Assembly: GCA_025266875.1 (NCBI GenBank)
Contig: JALLLT010000016.1
Coordinates: 744,001-808,000 of the forward strand
DNA length: 64,000 nt
Reading direction: 5' to 3'
Source: Fennellomyces sp. T-0311
Taxonomy: Eukaryota; Mucoromycota; Mucoromycetes; Mucorales; Lichtheimiaceae
Shown: in pieces, positions 33,226 through 47,830 of the stretch
How the letters are laid out: the number at the start of each line of letters is the position of its first letter
Numbering within the stretch: the first letter of the stretch is position 1
Program-made: the position numbers and the translations under genes
Notes under the pieces: generated by a model
Database searches by the model: none
The model's input: the letters and a program-made list of their open reading frames with translations, nothing else
What the model was told of the DNA's origin: nothing

Positions 33226-33725
33226 GCAACTCGGAGGTAAGGTCATTACAAAGCGCTTAAACTTTCAGTCATTCTGACATATATTATACAATGTAGCTAC
33301 ATAAATCAAGGCTCTATGCTGGTTACTTTTCAAGGCTGCCATTTGCGATTGACAGAAGCAAAAGCATTCTTCTACATACTCTCTCAGTAGACCATCCTTT
33401 ACCCACTACATTCCTTTTTTGCGCCACTGATAATTTTTTTCATTCAAACAAATAAACTACTATGTTTGATAAATACTAAACAGCCGTTGTTGGATCTATT
33501 TACAAAATTGTTTATTTATTTTTGCACTATTGCCGATTATTTTTGGAGGGAGTCATGCAAAAATATGGTCTTCCATAAAAGGCAAAAACGCTGCAGTTTA
33601 ACTTTAATCCAGAAAGGCAACTGTATTTTTAGAATTTGGGCGAAAAAATCGCTAGGTGTGCAGCTTGAATCTTCGTCGGTCTATATTCCCCATCTGACTA
33701 CCAAGAGACACTACTGTACTTTCAT
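33226..33725. other. Gap, nothing recognised
   Basis: A+T-rich sequence with a 91-codon open frame (33466-33741, +) that overlaps the end of the minus-strand locus and shows no domain. Confidence 0.3.
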
Positions 33726-35160
33726 TCACTTTCTAGCATGATCTTTACGGTATTTGACGAACGATTTCACTCCAGTATCAGTGATTCTGGAGCTTCCTAC
33801 CAAAGGAAGTAGAGGCAAGGTTTTGATTTGTGCGAGGTGATCGAGAACATAGTTGTTCAAGTCGTCAGAGAAGCAAAGCTTCATGGTTTTCAGTGACGGT
33901 AATTTGCACAAGTTTAGAAATACATCGGTTGCCAGTGATACACCTTTCAGTTCCAGATATTCTAGCCGACTTCCAGAAATGAGCTTGCTGTTATTCCACA
34001 TATCGTCACGATAAGCATCCAGACGGTTGAGCTTCAGGTACCTAAAGTGCTTTAGCTTGGATATGGTGTTGCGTAGAATGTCCATATTCAAGTCTCTTTT
34101 GATATCTCTAGGGTGAGCCAGTCGAGGCCCTTGTAGCTGCGCGAGAAGCAAAATCAAAGTTTCTGCATCCATTTTAAAGCTGCTGATCGATAGTTTTTTC
34201 AATAGCGAAAAATTGATGCGCGACAGTGTATTCCTGTTAATGCCCACTGGAAGTATGTGAAAATTTAGTTCCAGGTGCACCAGTTCACTGTGTGATCTTG
34301 TAAGTGCTGGAAAAAATGGTGCTGATGCTGTCTCCGTAGAATAATAGTTCTCTTATCGCCTCATCATGTTCGGTACTTATGGCATTTTCTACTAAAGCCT
34401 TCCGTTCATTCACAAAGTGGTCGTTTGACAGAGTATAGTATCGTGGTTTGTTCCACATCAGATGGCTCAAATGAGGGCGTGACTAAAAAATGGTGTTCAA
34501 GTTGGTGGGTGTATCTACAGTACTGTCAATGCTGCGTGCAGACAAAACCAGAACTTTCAGATTTGGACAATGATGCAGGGCGGGTATGATTCGGCTGTCA
34601 AAGCTAATACTAGAGTCCAGATGTAGGTAGACCAGTCGATTCTGAGAGTCATTTGCAACACTGTCGTCGTGTTTATGATGCTTGGCCAGCTATTTATATA
34701 GCACTGGCAGAAAAGTAACGTAAGATGTGTAAGATTACGGAAATGATCTAGTAGTAGCTGTGGGACCAAAATATATGATTCTTGTTCGTGGATGCACTGC
34801 TCTTTCAAAGTGTTTTTGAACTGAAGGATCGATGCAATCAGCTTGGGGATGCCGTCGAAAAGTTGCCCGAACGGGGTCATATGGCCCTCCATTACTGAAG
34901 CAATGTTAAGCTCCATAGATGTTACAGACACCAAACACTAGCCAAGAGTATGGAGGACGCAGCCAGGGGACTTGAGTCTTTCTAGCACGGTAATAGTGTT
35001 CACGCTTTGAATGGCCGCCTTATGCACGTGGATACCGAGACAACACACAAGACATTCGTTGGTACGTTTCCATGATCTGGAGGTGACCATGATCTCTTTC
35101 CATACACCTGTGGCGTACAACGGGATCTGAGCGTACCAATGGCGAGAAACCCTCATGCAC
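33726..35160 (-). pseudogene. F-box/LRR-type protein, probably a pseudogene
   Basis: Minus-strand frames in order read MRVSRHWYAQIPLYATGVWK (like the end of an F-box), then an LRR-like region with LLDHFRNLTHLTLLFCQCY, RLVYLHLDSSISFDSR (other frame), CPNLKVLVLSARSIDS, and a final 184-codon frame with RLEYLELKGVSLATDVFLNL and GSSRITDTGVKSFVKYRKDH. F-box/LRR proteins are substrate receptors of SCF ubiquitin ligases. An in-frame TAG at 34938 and at least two frame changes interrupt it. Some breaks could be introns, but the TAG has no good splice sites around it. It shares its general plan with the intact gene at 43.9-46.1 kb, without close similarity. Confidence 0.55.
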
Positions 35161-37658
<2,498 letters not shown>

Positions 37659-38419
37659 ACGGGTAGTCTCTCTGTAAATGTGATTGAATTTGCCATGTAC
37701 AGCAACCGTCCCTCCATAGTAAACGGTACCATTAGACCGATTTGTTCTAAAAGATATAAAGTTTGATTTCGTTCGTCTGTAGTAATGGGGTTTTGTGTGT
37801 CCGGGGTTCCGTTTTTGTTTTTTTGAACAGGGCCTCACCATTGCGCTGAGTCAGCGGATGAATTTCGGATAAGCATAAATGCAGGAATAATTCTGCCAGT
37901 CTGACATGTGCTTTTGGTGTTGCCACCAGTTCCCTATTGTGTTTCAATTCTGCGCAAGTCACTACGTCTACTGACAACAGTAGCTAGTTGCTATGACAAT
38001 TGCCTTGAGTCTAACCACATAGGCTTGTATGTACTGAAGTGCTGGATTCAGTGATGAACAATAGAGTGTGTTTTCCTCGAGTCTTTAATTCCATTCACAG
38101 ATATTGGACAACACCTGCAAATGGTAACAGTATGGTTGGAGACAGGTTCGAAAACGTAAGTCCGCCGTATCAGGCGTTATGCATGAAGATCCAGAGGTCG
38201 TGTGGAACTGATTCCAAGTATAGTCGAGCAAGGATCTATCGAATGCTGTGACCATCATATAAATAATTCGTCACTCGGACGACACTAAACAAAATAAACG
38301 GTGCGGGTGGTGGTTAGTAGTGTCATCATCTATCAGAGCATATTAGGAAACCAAAATTATTTAGCCAGACTCAGTTGCCGCAGCGACAGACGCAGCTTTA
38401 TGCTCTTCGTTTCTGAAAA
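37659..38419. other. Gap between ADK1 and RAD26
   Basis: The 3' flank of ADK1 and the promoter of RAD26. No gene-like frame was supported. The 70 bases before 38420 read cgcagcgacagacgcagctt...tctgaaaaATG, without a clear TATA box. Confidence 0.35.
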
Positions 38420-39402
38420 ATGAGCGATCTATTCGACGATGAGGAATCGCTCGGTTCACCTCTCTCTGACAATGCACTCTCTGACATTAGTGACAACGAT
38501 TTATCAATGAGCGAAACGTCGGCACCCAGTGGTGCAGTCGATGATCAGCTGCAACAACTGGGAGTCAACCTTGTTGATCAGAATGTTTTCGAAAGAAAGA
38601 TTATGGCACAGGTAGGATATCCATGTGCCGATCGCAAAGAAGCCCGCAATAACACTTTCCATTACGAAAGGCGGATAAAGTGATTACAGAGCGCGACGAT
38701 GCACTGGATCAAAAGCGACTTGAGAAAGCTCGCAGCCAAAAATCGTTAGTGTTTTATGCAAAGCAAAGGATGCGAAGACACAAGGCTCATCATTGAATAG
38801 AGCCGCCCAGAAACAATTAAGCGACCTCAAAGCAAAGCTGAAAGACAATTCTTTGCCTGCCCAAAGAGAGCGCTTGCTATCTAGAATCAACGAGCAGGTA
38901 TACTTCAACAGCGTGTTGTCTTATTGGCCCTGATTCTGACCCCAAAAGCCCAGGCATCTCGCCTACACAGTGCCACTCGCGATGAAAAAGAGATCCTTGA
39001 AAGAATGAAAGATCGTGAAGATGCGCGGAAATATGCCGCCTCAGATACTGGTATGCTGTGATGTTCTTTCTTTTGCTTGTACCAACATAGTCCCGTCTAG
39101 CTCTCGATAAGAATCAAAGGCAGCAAGGGGAATCACTTAGAGATTTCCTTATCCGCACGGGTAAAATAACTCCATTTGATCCATTGCCTGATAACGAAGA
39201 TGGTCAAGTTGTGCCAACATCTGGTATGCCCGCAACTAAAGCACTCCAAAAGGATTTATTGACCTTTTTTGTCCAGGCTCGCTGTTTCTACCGGGAAGTA
39301 ACGGTGCCTTGGTTACTCATCGAGACATAAAAGGGAAAAGAACTGCCCAAGACACCACAGACAGTGAAGAGGAACTGGAAGAAGAAAGTGAAAAAGCAGA
39401 TG

Positions 39403-39433
<31 letters not shown>

Positions 39434-42400
39434 GTATTTTGAACCTGTCCGAAGCCGTGCTGCAGCCAAAACCTATGTCAATCGAAAAGTTACAAAGAAA
39501 TCTACGCTTGGGAAAAGGAGAGCCACCTCGGATGATGACTACGAGGCATCTGGCGCTGAGGAAGGTGATGACGTGACTGGGAGCGAGGGGGATGACGAAA
39601 ATACGATTGCTGCCAGACGAAAAGCTATGGATGAGTTGATGCAGGATGATGGGAACGAATCCATTTACCAGGTACTACAATATCAAAATTAAAAGATCAG
39701 CAACCTCTGATTAATTCTTTTCAGAAACGACTCGATGAATGGATCCATAATCGCAAGTTGATGCGATCCAAGATGGAGACGGTAACTGAAAGCCGATTAT
39801 CGCTTCTATTTATGCTTAATATATTTCTACATTAGGGTCGAAGAATGTCGATGGATGAACTGGAAAGTGATCTAGAGAATAGACACGAATTCGACCCAGA
39901 GACTGAGCCCTACGAGCCCCATCCGTCGTACGAAGATGAAGAGTTACATGATGGAATGCGGGTTCCTGGTGAGCTATGGAATGAATTGTTCGGATATCAG
40001 AAAACTTGTAAGTCGTGGGTACGATTGATGAGCTGCGATTACAGAAGGCTAATTACTGCTGAAGGTGTAAAGTGGTTATGGGAGTTGCATTGTCAGAGAG
40101 TTGGTGGCATTATTGGTGATGAAATGGTAACAAACTAGAATGAACGTTCAAAGCTGTTCGCTTATACGTGTTGCAGGGTCTCGGCAAAACAGTTCAGATT
40201 ATTTCATTTCTTGCTGGGTTGTATTACTCCAAGATTCTCGGGCCTGGCAAGGCGACGGTGGTTGTGTGCCCTGCGACAGTGATGAACCAGTGGGTGGAAG
40301 AGTTTCATCGCTGGTGGCCACCAATACGCGTCGCAGTGTTGCACTCAAGTGGTAGTGCTATACGCACGGATGTACATGGGTCTTCATCATACGTAAATGA
40401 TGCTACTGTTGATATTGATTCATCCGATGATGAATTTGAGCCTGATCGACGAGGAAATCACGCAAAGAGAAAGAAAAAGACCAAACGATCTCGGGTCAAT
40501 GTGTTTTCGACTAAATCAGGCAAGAATGCCGCAGCTCTAGTGGATCGATTTATCAAACTTGGTGAGTATCTTTGATTTATCGTAAATATTTGGGCTAACG
40601 AGATAAACATGCACAGGAGGGGTTATTGTAACGACGTATAGCGGTGTACAAGCGTACCGCGAAATCTTGCTGAAGCACAAGTGGGGCTACGTTGTTTTGG
40701 ATGAAGGACACAAGATTCGGAACCCAGATTCTGAAACCACGTTGGCCTGCAAACGCTTCAAGGTAAAATGTCTCGGTTTATGAGTGCTCCAAGAATGCTC
40801 ATATTCGCTCAATTATAGACTCCACATAGAATCATCTTATCAGGGACGCCAATCCAAAACAACCTTAAAGAGCTCTGGTCGCTGTTTGATTTTATTTTTC
40901 CAGGAAGACTTGGGGTAGGTCAAAACCTGTGCGACAAAGTAACTTTGTTGGCTAAAGAAGCTTTAGACATTACCAGTCTTTCAAACGCAATTTTCAGTAC
41001 CTATTAACATTGGTGGGTATGCCAATGCCTCCAATGTCCAAGTCCAAACTGCGTACAAGTGTGCCTGTGTATTACGTGACCTTATCAATCCATACTTACT
41101 GCGGCGGATGAAAGTGGATGTTGCGCAAGACTTGCCTCGAAAGAGCGAACAGGTATTAGCGGATGATGCTTATGGTTCTTGTGCTTAGTTCGTGATGGTA
41201 TAGGTTTTGTTCTGTAAGCTGACGCCCAAACAACGAGAAGAATACTTGCATTTCATACAGTCCAAAGATATGGATGCCATTCTCGAACGTCGACGGCAGG
41301 TTCTATTTGGCATTGACATTGTACGCAAGATATGCAATCACCCGGATATCCTTAATATAACCAAATCGGAAGACGTAAGTATTGGTTTCAATACTCTGTA
41401 AGCTTTTTTACTCATCTAAATGAGACTAGGATCCAACCTATGGGGATCCAGAAAAGAGTGGAAAGATGGTCGTTGTACAAGCGCTATTAAATTTATGGAA
41501 GACCCAAAAGCATCGCGTCCTCTTGTTCAGTCAGACACGTCAGATGTTGGATATTTTGGAAATGATGGTTCGGACCCTCGGCTATGAGTATCGACGAATG
41601 GATGGTACTACGCCAGTACATCATCGAATGAGTCTTGTCAACGAATTCAACACCGACGAAGGCGTTTATGTTTTTCTGTTGACAACCAAGGTGGGAGGAC
41701 TTGGGTTGAACCTGACTGGGGCAGATCGAGTAATTCTGTACGATCCCGATTGGGTAAATGTTGTCAACATGGTTCCCAGACAACCGTCCTAAAAGTGAAT
41801 CTTTCTAGAACCCGTCAACCGATATGCAAGCACGTGAGCGTGCTTGGCGCTTGGGCCAAACCAAAGAAGTGACGATCTACCGACTGATGACAAGTGGGAC
41901 AATCGAGGAAAAAATCTATCACAGACAGATATACAAGCAGTTTCTGACGAATAAAATTCTCAAGGATCCGAAACAGAAACGATTTTTTGACGTAAGTAAC
42001 GTGTTTTTTGGAGATCAGTTCTATCGCTGTTACTCAAACAAAACGCGAAACATGTAGGCTAGCAATCTGAGATCTTTATTCACTTTGAGCGCAGAGGATA
42101 ATGGTGGAACTGAGACAGGCCAGCTGTTCAAAGGCACCGAAATTAAGTACGGCGATACACAACCTGGCAGCAAGGCTTTAAAGAAGAAGGAGAAAAATGG
42201 TGAGGATGACCAGTTGAGGACTTTGAATGGCGTCAGCGGCCTCGAAGACTTGTAAGTGCTGTAAGGCTGCTTTTTGCAAGACAAACATTGCTAACATCAC
42301 ATAGCAACGAGGGTGACGACATTGCGAAATCCAAGACACCTTCGAGCAATACCCAGGCAGGAAGTTCTGAAGACGGCGTGCTGAAGAGCCTGTTTGAAAT

Positions 42401-42884
42401 GACTGGGATCCAGAGCGCTTTGCAGCATGATCGAATTATGGAATCTGGAGCACAAGATCGCGTGCTGGTGGAACGTGAGGGTACGCGATATTGGCTGGAA
42501 ATATGATCTCATTACTAACACTTATATGCAGCTTCCCTTATAGCACAGAATGCAGCGGCGGCCTTAAAAGAATCCAGACGCCAAAGACGGGCGATGGGAG
42601 TCAACACCCCCACTTGGACTGGTAGATCGGGTGTTGCTGGCGCGCCGCGATTATCCAACGAACAAGGAACATCAACACCACCGCCACGGTTTGGACAAAA
42701 GGTCAAGCCTCGTCTCGCAGCAGTGAACAATGTACGAGAAGTGCGATCTGCATCTCCCCAATTTGGATCTGGGTTGGTATCTGGGTTCAAGGAAGGGCTT
42801 GGACGAGGCGGGCTGTCCTCGAGCTCGCTGCTTGCGCAGATGCGCGAAAGAAAGGCGCTGGAAGGAGGCAGCCAAAAACGATGA
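38420..42884 (+). CDS. RAD26: SNF2-family ATPase Rad26/CSB (transcription-coupled repair)
   Basis: This multi-exon gene begins with exons 38420-38611, 38671-38744, 38801-38897, 38954-39050, 39101-39223, 39277-39671, 39725-39781, 39836-40007, 40065-40126 and 40177-40561; all of these join in phase, and more follow. The N-terminus has [20 protein letters not shown], typical of Rad26/ERCC6, then an acidic stretch with ten Asp encoded by GAT repeats. The Swi2/Snf2 motor shows [18 protein letters not shown] (motif I), [11 protein letters not shown] (motif II), [20 protein letters not shown] (motif III), [39 protein letters not shown] and [16 protein letters not shown]. Near the C-terminus [12 protein letters not shown] is also family-typical. 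Rad26 remodels stalled RNA polymerase II and starts transcription-coupled nucleotide excision repair in the nucleus. It is convergent with ELF1, with 86 bases between stops. Confidence 0.95.
39402..39434 (+). repeat. GAT microsatellite encoding an Asp run in Rad26
   Basis: About ten GAT triplets lie within the acidic N-terminal region. The run is in frame, so length changes would only alter the number of Asp residues. Confidence 0.85.
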
Positions 42885-42970
42885 TAATTATACAACGAAC
42901 ACAAAGGCAATGAATAAATCCGTGTTTTGAGAGGGCAGGAAGAAAGGAATATATGTACATAGGATTCTAA

Positions 42971-43581
42971 TCAGTAATCTTCGTCATCCTCGTCGTCTTC
43001 GTCGAAAGGATCTAAGCCATCATTGGCGAAGCTACTGCGGCCGCTCTGTGCAGGAGCAGGTGCACGCTGCCGGGGCTCCTCGGGTAAATCTCCAGACTCC
43101 CTTGCGAGTTCTCGCTGTCTACCCCGTTCACGCGCTTTTTGTTCTCGTCTGCTTTTGTTGACGTCTTCGCAAGCATCCACCCACGCTGAATACACGTCCA
43201 CCGCTTCGTCCAGATCTACCAAATCCATCCTTAGCCTTTCCGCAAATCCGGGATGCGCAGAATCTAATTGTACTTACAAGTAATGGAACACTGCCAGTTC
43301 ACATCGCATATTTTACACGAAAGATGTCCGACTTTATTGGATCGATCGCTGGATACATGCGCACGTTGAGCCATGTTTGCGTAGCAGCAGTTAAGGAGAA
43401 CTCACTTACATTCTTACTTCGATGCTCTGCTCGTGGTTACAGAATAAGCAATTGAACTGAGTGTCGAGTTTTGCCTTTAGCTTTTTGGCAGCCTGTCTCT
43501 TAACTTTCCGTTTGCCCTGTTGGTTTGATGATCAAGATTAACACATTGAAATGCCTAGCAGCGTCGAGGAAGTCTTACCAT
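42971..43581 (-). CDS. ELF1: Transcription elongation factor Elf1 (ELOF1 family, 141 aa)
   Basis: Exons 43581-43579, 43516-43410, 43348-43278 and 43215-42971 total 426 bases, in phase. The first exon is just the ATG, directly followed by gtaag. The product starts MGKRKVKRQAAKKLKAKLDT, has the two Cys pairs of the zinc domain (NCLFCNH and LSCKICDVNWQCSITY), and the conserved DEAVDVYSAWVDACEDVN. The tail is basic/Gln-rich and then acidic (FDEDDEDDEDY), as in many fungal Elf1 proteins, which are longer than the ~83-aa animal ELOF1. Elf1 binds RNA polymerase II, helps it pass nucleosomes, and takes part in transcription-coupled repair. Confidence 0.93.
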
Positions 43582-43881
43582 CGATCTTGGTGATTGAACT
43601 GGGTTGAAAGATCTGTAGCGAAGGACACACGCCCTGACTTTGACTTTCGGGGTTTTTACCGTGACAGCAAGGATACAGGTTGCTATCACAACCAAATTGC
43701 GTTGTTTGATGCCGGTAAATTTGAAAAAAGCAATGTTGACAGTGTGGCGTCATTCTGAACAGGTAGACCGATCTGAAAGAAACCATGGAAACGATCACTG
43801 TAACATTTGAGATATACCGCCGAGCAAGCACAATTATGTATTGTTCTTCACGGGCAATAATTACTTTACTATATACATGAG
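43582..43881. other. ELF1 promoter / 3' flank of the F-box gene
   Basis: A 300-base spacer between two same-strand genes. A minus-strand open frame covers it but shows no family features and would overlap the ELF1 start, so I treat it as 5' leader. Confidence 0.4.
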
Positions 43882-46099
43882 CTACCACATCCATTCTGTT
43901 GGTTGGTGGTGGTCACATTCTGTGAGCTTGATCTTGGGTAATATCCGTGGCGTGCTGCAATGGTCGAGCCACTGGTCGCTGATGTATTCTTCTGTAACGG
44001 CCTCTCGTTTTAAAATCACCGTGAGCCTTGCTGATCTCGATAGCCTTTGCTGGAAGAACACAGCAAGCAGATTGTGCTTCGTCACCCCGCTTTCTTTATA
44101 TCCTCGAATCTCTAGATACATTAACTTTCGGACTATGGCCAGCGTCGAGAAATCATTCGGTGCCAGCTGGAGGTAAGGCGGTGCCCTGAGGACAACATGT
44201 GTCAGATTGGAGTCCTGCATTTCCGTAGCAAAGCTGTGAACACCTTTGACATCAAGGCTCGAGTCGCTCCAGAGTTCTAGCCTCTGGAGACCCTTGTGTC
44301 CACCAACAGCATAAAGGATGTCGTCTGTGACAAAAGGGTTCTCCGTGTGGAAATGAAACTCTTGCAGACTTTCGGTCTTTTCGAAAAAGTGCCGGATCCC
44401 ATTTTTGGTAAAGAGCACAGAGGTCGTTGAATAGGATTTGAAGGCGAGGTGCACGCGTTTTAGATGCCGGAGTCCACCTAATACATCCAGTACTTCGTTA
44501 TTAACAGCGTTTACTCGGCGTAAATTGACCACTTCAAGGGCTGCACAGGCTTGGAATATCCCGCACAAATGCGTTGGGGAAATCTCGGGTGATGTGATAC
44601 CAAACCCGGTCAGAATGTAGTTGTACAGCTGGAGCTCACGTAAATGTGCTGCTCCTAGAGATATCAGCGCTGTGACTGATCGAAAAGTGCGTCCCACAAT
44701 GGCTGACATATCCAAGTAGACAGCTTCCAGTGTGTTGTGGTTTGATTCAATGACAGGTGCTAGGTCATCGTCTACAGTCCCGCCGTCGTACGGGAAATAA
44801 GCCAGGTATCGCAAGCCATCGCCACAGTTCTTTTCTTCAGAAAGTAGCAGCCCTGGTGGCCTGTATGACTTCACCAGACTTGGAATACCGTAGCGGAAAC
44901 TACAGATATGAGGGCACCATTTATGGATAGTGCGAAGGATACTACCATCATTGCGCAGTGAATTGTGCTTGGCGAGCGCAAGGTGACGAAGTTCTGGACA
45001 TCGCTGTAGGAGAAGTGGCAAATAGCCAGCGACACGGGCATCCGTAATGTAGAGATGCGTGATAGCAAACAAAGTATCTGGAAGCGGCGATAGTGATTGT
45101 GAATGGATTGACGGTGGGACCAGGTTATCGGATGGATGTGTATCTAGGGCGAGATGAGTGATACGCGGGCATGCTGCAAGAACGTCTGCCAGGAAGCTGT
45201 TGGATCCCAAAAGCGGCGACTTGTGGAGTGCAAGCTTCCTGAGGTTGCGATGATTCATTTGGAACACTTGCCGTACCAAAGCATCAGAACCCAACCAGTC
45301 TCCAATATCCAACACTAGACTCGATAGTTTAGATCTTCATTGGACTAGAAGAATAAAGCAGGTATTTACCTAGAGACTCGATGTTATCCCACCCATACCG
45401 AGCAACCAAGCTTAGGGCTTCCTTTGAGTACAGCTTGAGTTTCCGTACGTGTTGCCGTGCGGCCGACGACATTAGCTGATTCATCGAGTAAGTCGACAGT
45501 TCAGGCAAGATATCGAGGGTGTGCCACATGGCTGGACATTTGTACAGATAGTTCCGCCAGTATTTGCTAGTAGCAGCAAATTGGACACGATCCTTGAGCG
45601 GCAGCAAGGCAATGATAGTGGATATAACATCATATGGGAGTCTCCATGCGTTACCTCGATCGATCTCTGCGGCAACCGTACGGGCCATGCTTTGTAGCGC
45701 TGAGTGACCAGGGTCTGATCGGGGCACTGCTGAGACGCCCTTGCCATAAATTAACGCCGCTTCCCTCAGATTATCCTGCAAAAGCAGCAGTTTTCCCGCC
45801 TGGAGATATCCGTCGGCCGAAGCGCTAGCACACTTTATGGCACTACATGCATCGTTGTACGCCATTTGGTAATGACCAGCCAGCTCAAACGCACATGCGC
45901 GATAAAGTGAGACGGTCGACAACAGATTGCCTCGTATATCACCAATCGCTTCGTCAAAGTAGCCGATAGCATCACTATAGCGTTGCTCGGCCAATGCCAT
46001 TTTGCCGGTATCGAGTATATCGCGCAACAATGTTAATTGCGGATCGCGTGAGGTCAGTTCAAAGCACGCTTTGGCGGATTCGTAAAGATCGATGGCCAT
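43882..46099 (-). CDS. TPR-F-box-LRR protein, Dia2/Pof3 type (720 aa)
   Basis: Exons 46099-45370 and 45314-43882 join in phase across a 55-base intron to 720 residues. Residues ~25-130 form TPR-like helices (MALAEQRYSDAIGYFDEAIG, LYRACAFELAGHYQMAYNDA). Residues ~151-198 form the F-box (WRLPYDVISTIIALLPLKDR, YWRNYLYKCPAMW). The rest is a leucine-rich-repeat solenoid with units such as CPRITHLALDT, CPELRHLALAKH and LRELQLYNYIL. This order of domains matches Dia2 of budding yeast and Pof3 of fission yeast. These are SCF substrate receptors tied to the replisome, which promote CMG helicase removal and genome stability. Orthology is inferred from architecture; other TPR-F-box proteins are rare in fungi. 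Confidence 0.85.
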
Positions 46100-46485
46100 A
46101 AAAGATCAAACAATGAGGTGGAAAGTTGTTTCCCATAGCTGTTCCAAGAAATTGTCAGGCGGGACAACTCGTGCTTCGTGGTACACCTGCCCCGCTGAAG
46201 TCTCACGCTGGGGAGATTTTTTATATGCATTTTACAATGCACCACCTGCATTTGGAAGCTGGCCATTGCAGCAGTTTGTGGACCTTTGGTTACGTCAGTT
46301 ATGGATGAGAATAGTAATACGGTCATCTTGAGGGTCCTGCAAACAGCATGCTATCTATCTATTCATTCACGATAACTATGTACAAGGGTGAGGTCTTTCG
46401 CGTTTTTCGCTTTCTCCAACTCAGATCCACTGGTCCGGTGGAACTGATGTGATCATCAATTATACGTATCTCCAGTCGTTAGCAT
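46100..46485. other. Gap upstream of the F-box gene
   Basis: Expected promoter of the F-box gene. No other feature recognised. Confidence 0.3.
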
Positions 46486-47830
46486 TCAGCACCTTTTCCG
46501 GATAAGAGATTCCTTGGAAATTTCAACGAGTTCCAGCACCTCATCGTTGGTCACAATCTCGGGGTCTTCCAAACTATCTTTACGCAGAAGTTCATGGCTA
46601 TCTGCTTTTTAATCAATTTTGTTGAGTGAAGGTTGATAAACTTCTTCGATCATGTATAACATCCGGACAAAGCTCATAGTGGCTTTGTACATGACTTATA
46701 AAAAAACGGCAATGGTATAGCTGGTTGCGGCACACTGGTGGACATCGCCCGGTATCAATATGGTTGCTTAAAGTACGCAATACACCTGCTTGCTTGGTAT
46801 ATCATACACCTTCAGGATTCTCTCATCCCAATGGCAAGTTACAGCTTCCAACTCATAAGCAACTTCGTGCGACCTCAAAGGCTCCTTCGATCAGATGTCC
46901 CGCACCTCGCGTTGCGAAATGCGGCCGTTATCACAATTTTTCTTTAAAGTCTTTGCCCTCCGCTATCCATACTGCAGCAATCCCAACTTGTCACTTGACA
47001 AGCGCAGAATGAAGTCCACTCATTGGCGTGCAACGGTCGGATCTGTCTCACGCCGTATATCCGTTACTGTCGAATAGCACTCGCCTCTCTCTGTAATAAT
47101 GAGGAATAAACAAGTGCAGCTTGTCTCATACAACTGGGTACAAGTTTTGTCTCCATCATAGTTCGCAGAGCGTAAATATCGGAAATTTTTCGTCACAGGC
47201 GTGCCAGTGAAGAGTTGCTTTAGTACCGTTTTGCATCTCGCAAATGACAACAGATCCGGTGTTTCTCGAGCGCCATTGAGAGTTGCAATCAAATCTGGTA
47301 GTATGTGAAGATTTTGGGTACATATTTTTTTAACGCGTTTTGGCACTTTACATTTCACAAGCCAAAGACGTCGTTCTGGCCATATGTATCAATCAGATAT
47401 ATCATACGTTCACGAGTGCTGTTCATGTCTTTTAGACGTTTCAACTTTTTTTTTCGCCATCGCCAGTTTGACGTCCACCGCTTGAATGCTGCTGGCTGTT
47501 TGTGATTGGATGACTCCAGTTGCGATGTAAGATATGATTCCACAGTCTGCAGTTCCTTCAGCACCCCCAGAACATCCAGGTACACGTTTAGCTTATCGAT
47601 CGCTTTCATTGCAGTTTACTGTCATCTGTAAAACTCCAACATTCTCGGTACCATGAGAAGAAAGATTGGATATCGTTGTTGACATGGATGAGCGAGCGAT
47701 TTGCAAATAGCTAGCGTTGATGATGGGTACTTCAACTTTTTTCCCGCTGGTATCATTGTGTATTACTTGAATCGCGTTCTTCACATTTTCTTTCTGTTTC
47801 GATAAGCAACGATGTAATGATGGGCAATGG
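46486..47830 (-). pseudogene. Decayed mobile-element-like ORF cluster, family unknown
   Basis: Minus-strand frames in order give HNDTSGKKVEVPIINASYLQ, then DKLNVYLDVLGVLKELQTVE, a basic WTSNWRWRKKKLKRLKDMNS, IYLIDTYGQNDVFGL, KCKVPKRVKKICTQNLHILP and RCKTVLKQLFTGTPVTKNFR. A stop-ridden tail follows that ends in TNDEVLELVEISKESLIRKR before TGA at 46486-46488. At least four stops or frame changes interrupt it. The basic linker followed by a YG-containing strand and Cys-bearing end loosely recalls RuvC-plus-zinc-ribbon nucleases of Fanzor/TnpB type, but I see no convincing catalytic motif, so I only record it as an unknown remnant. Confidence 0.4.

Noticed and set aside
43538..43894. 118-codon minus-strand open frame upstream of ELF1
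   Set aside because: It overlaps the ELF1 ATG and first intron, lacks any domain and has irregular composition; more likely leader sequence.
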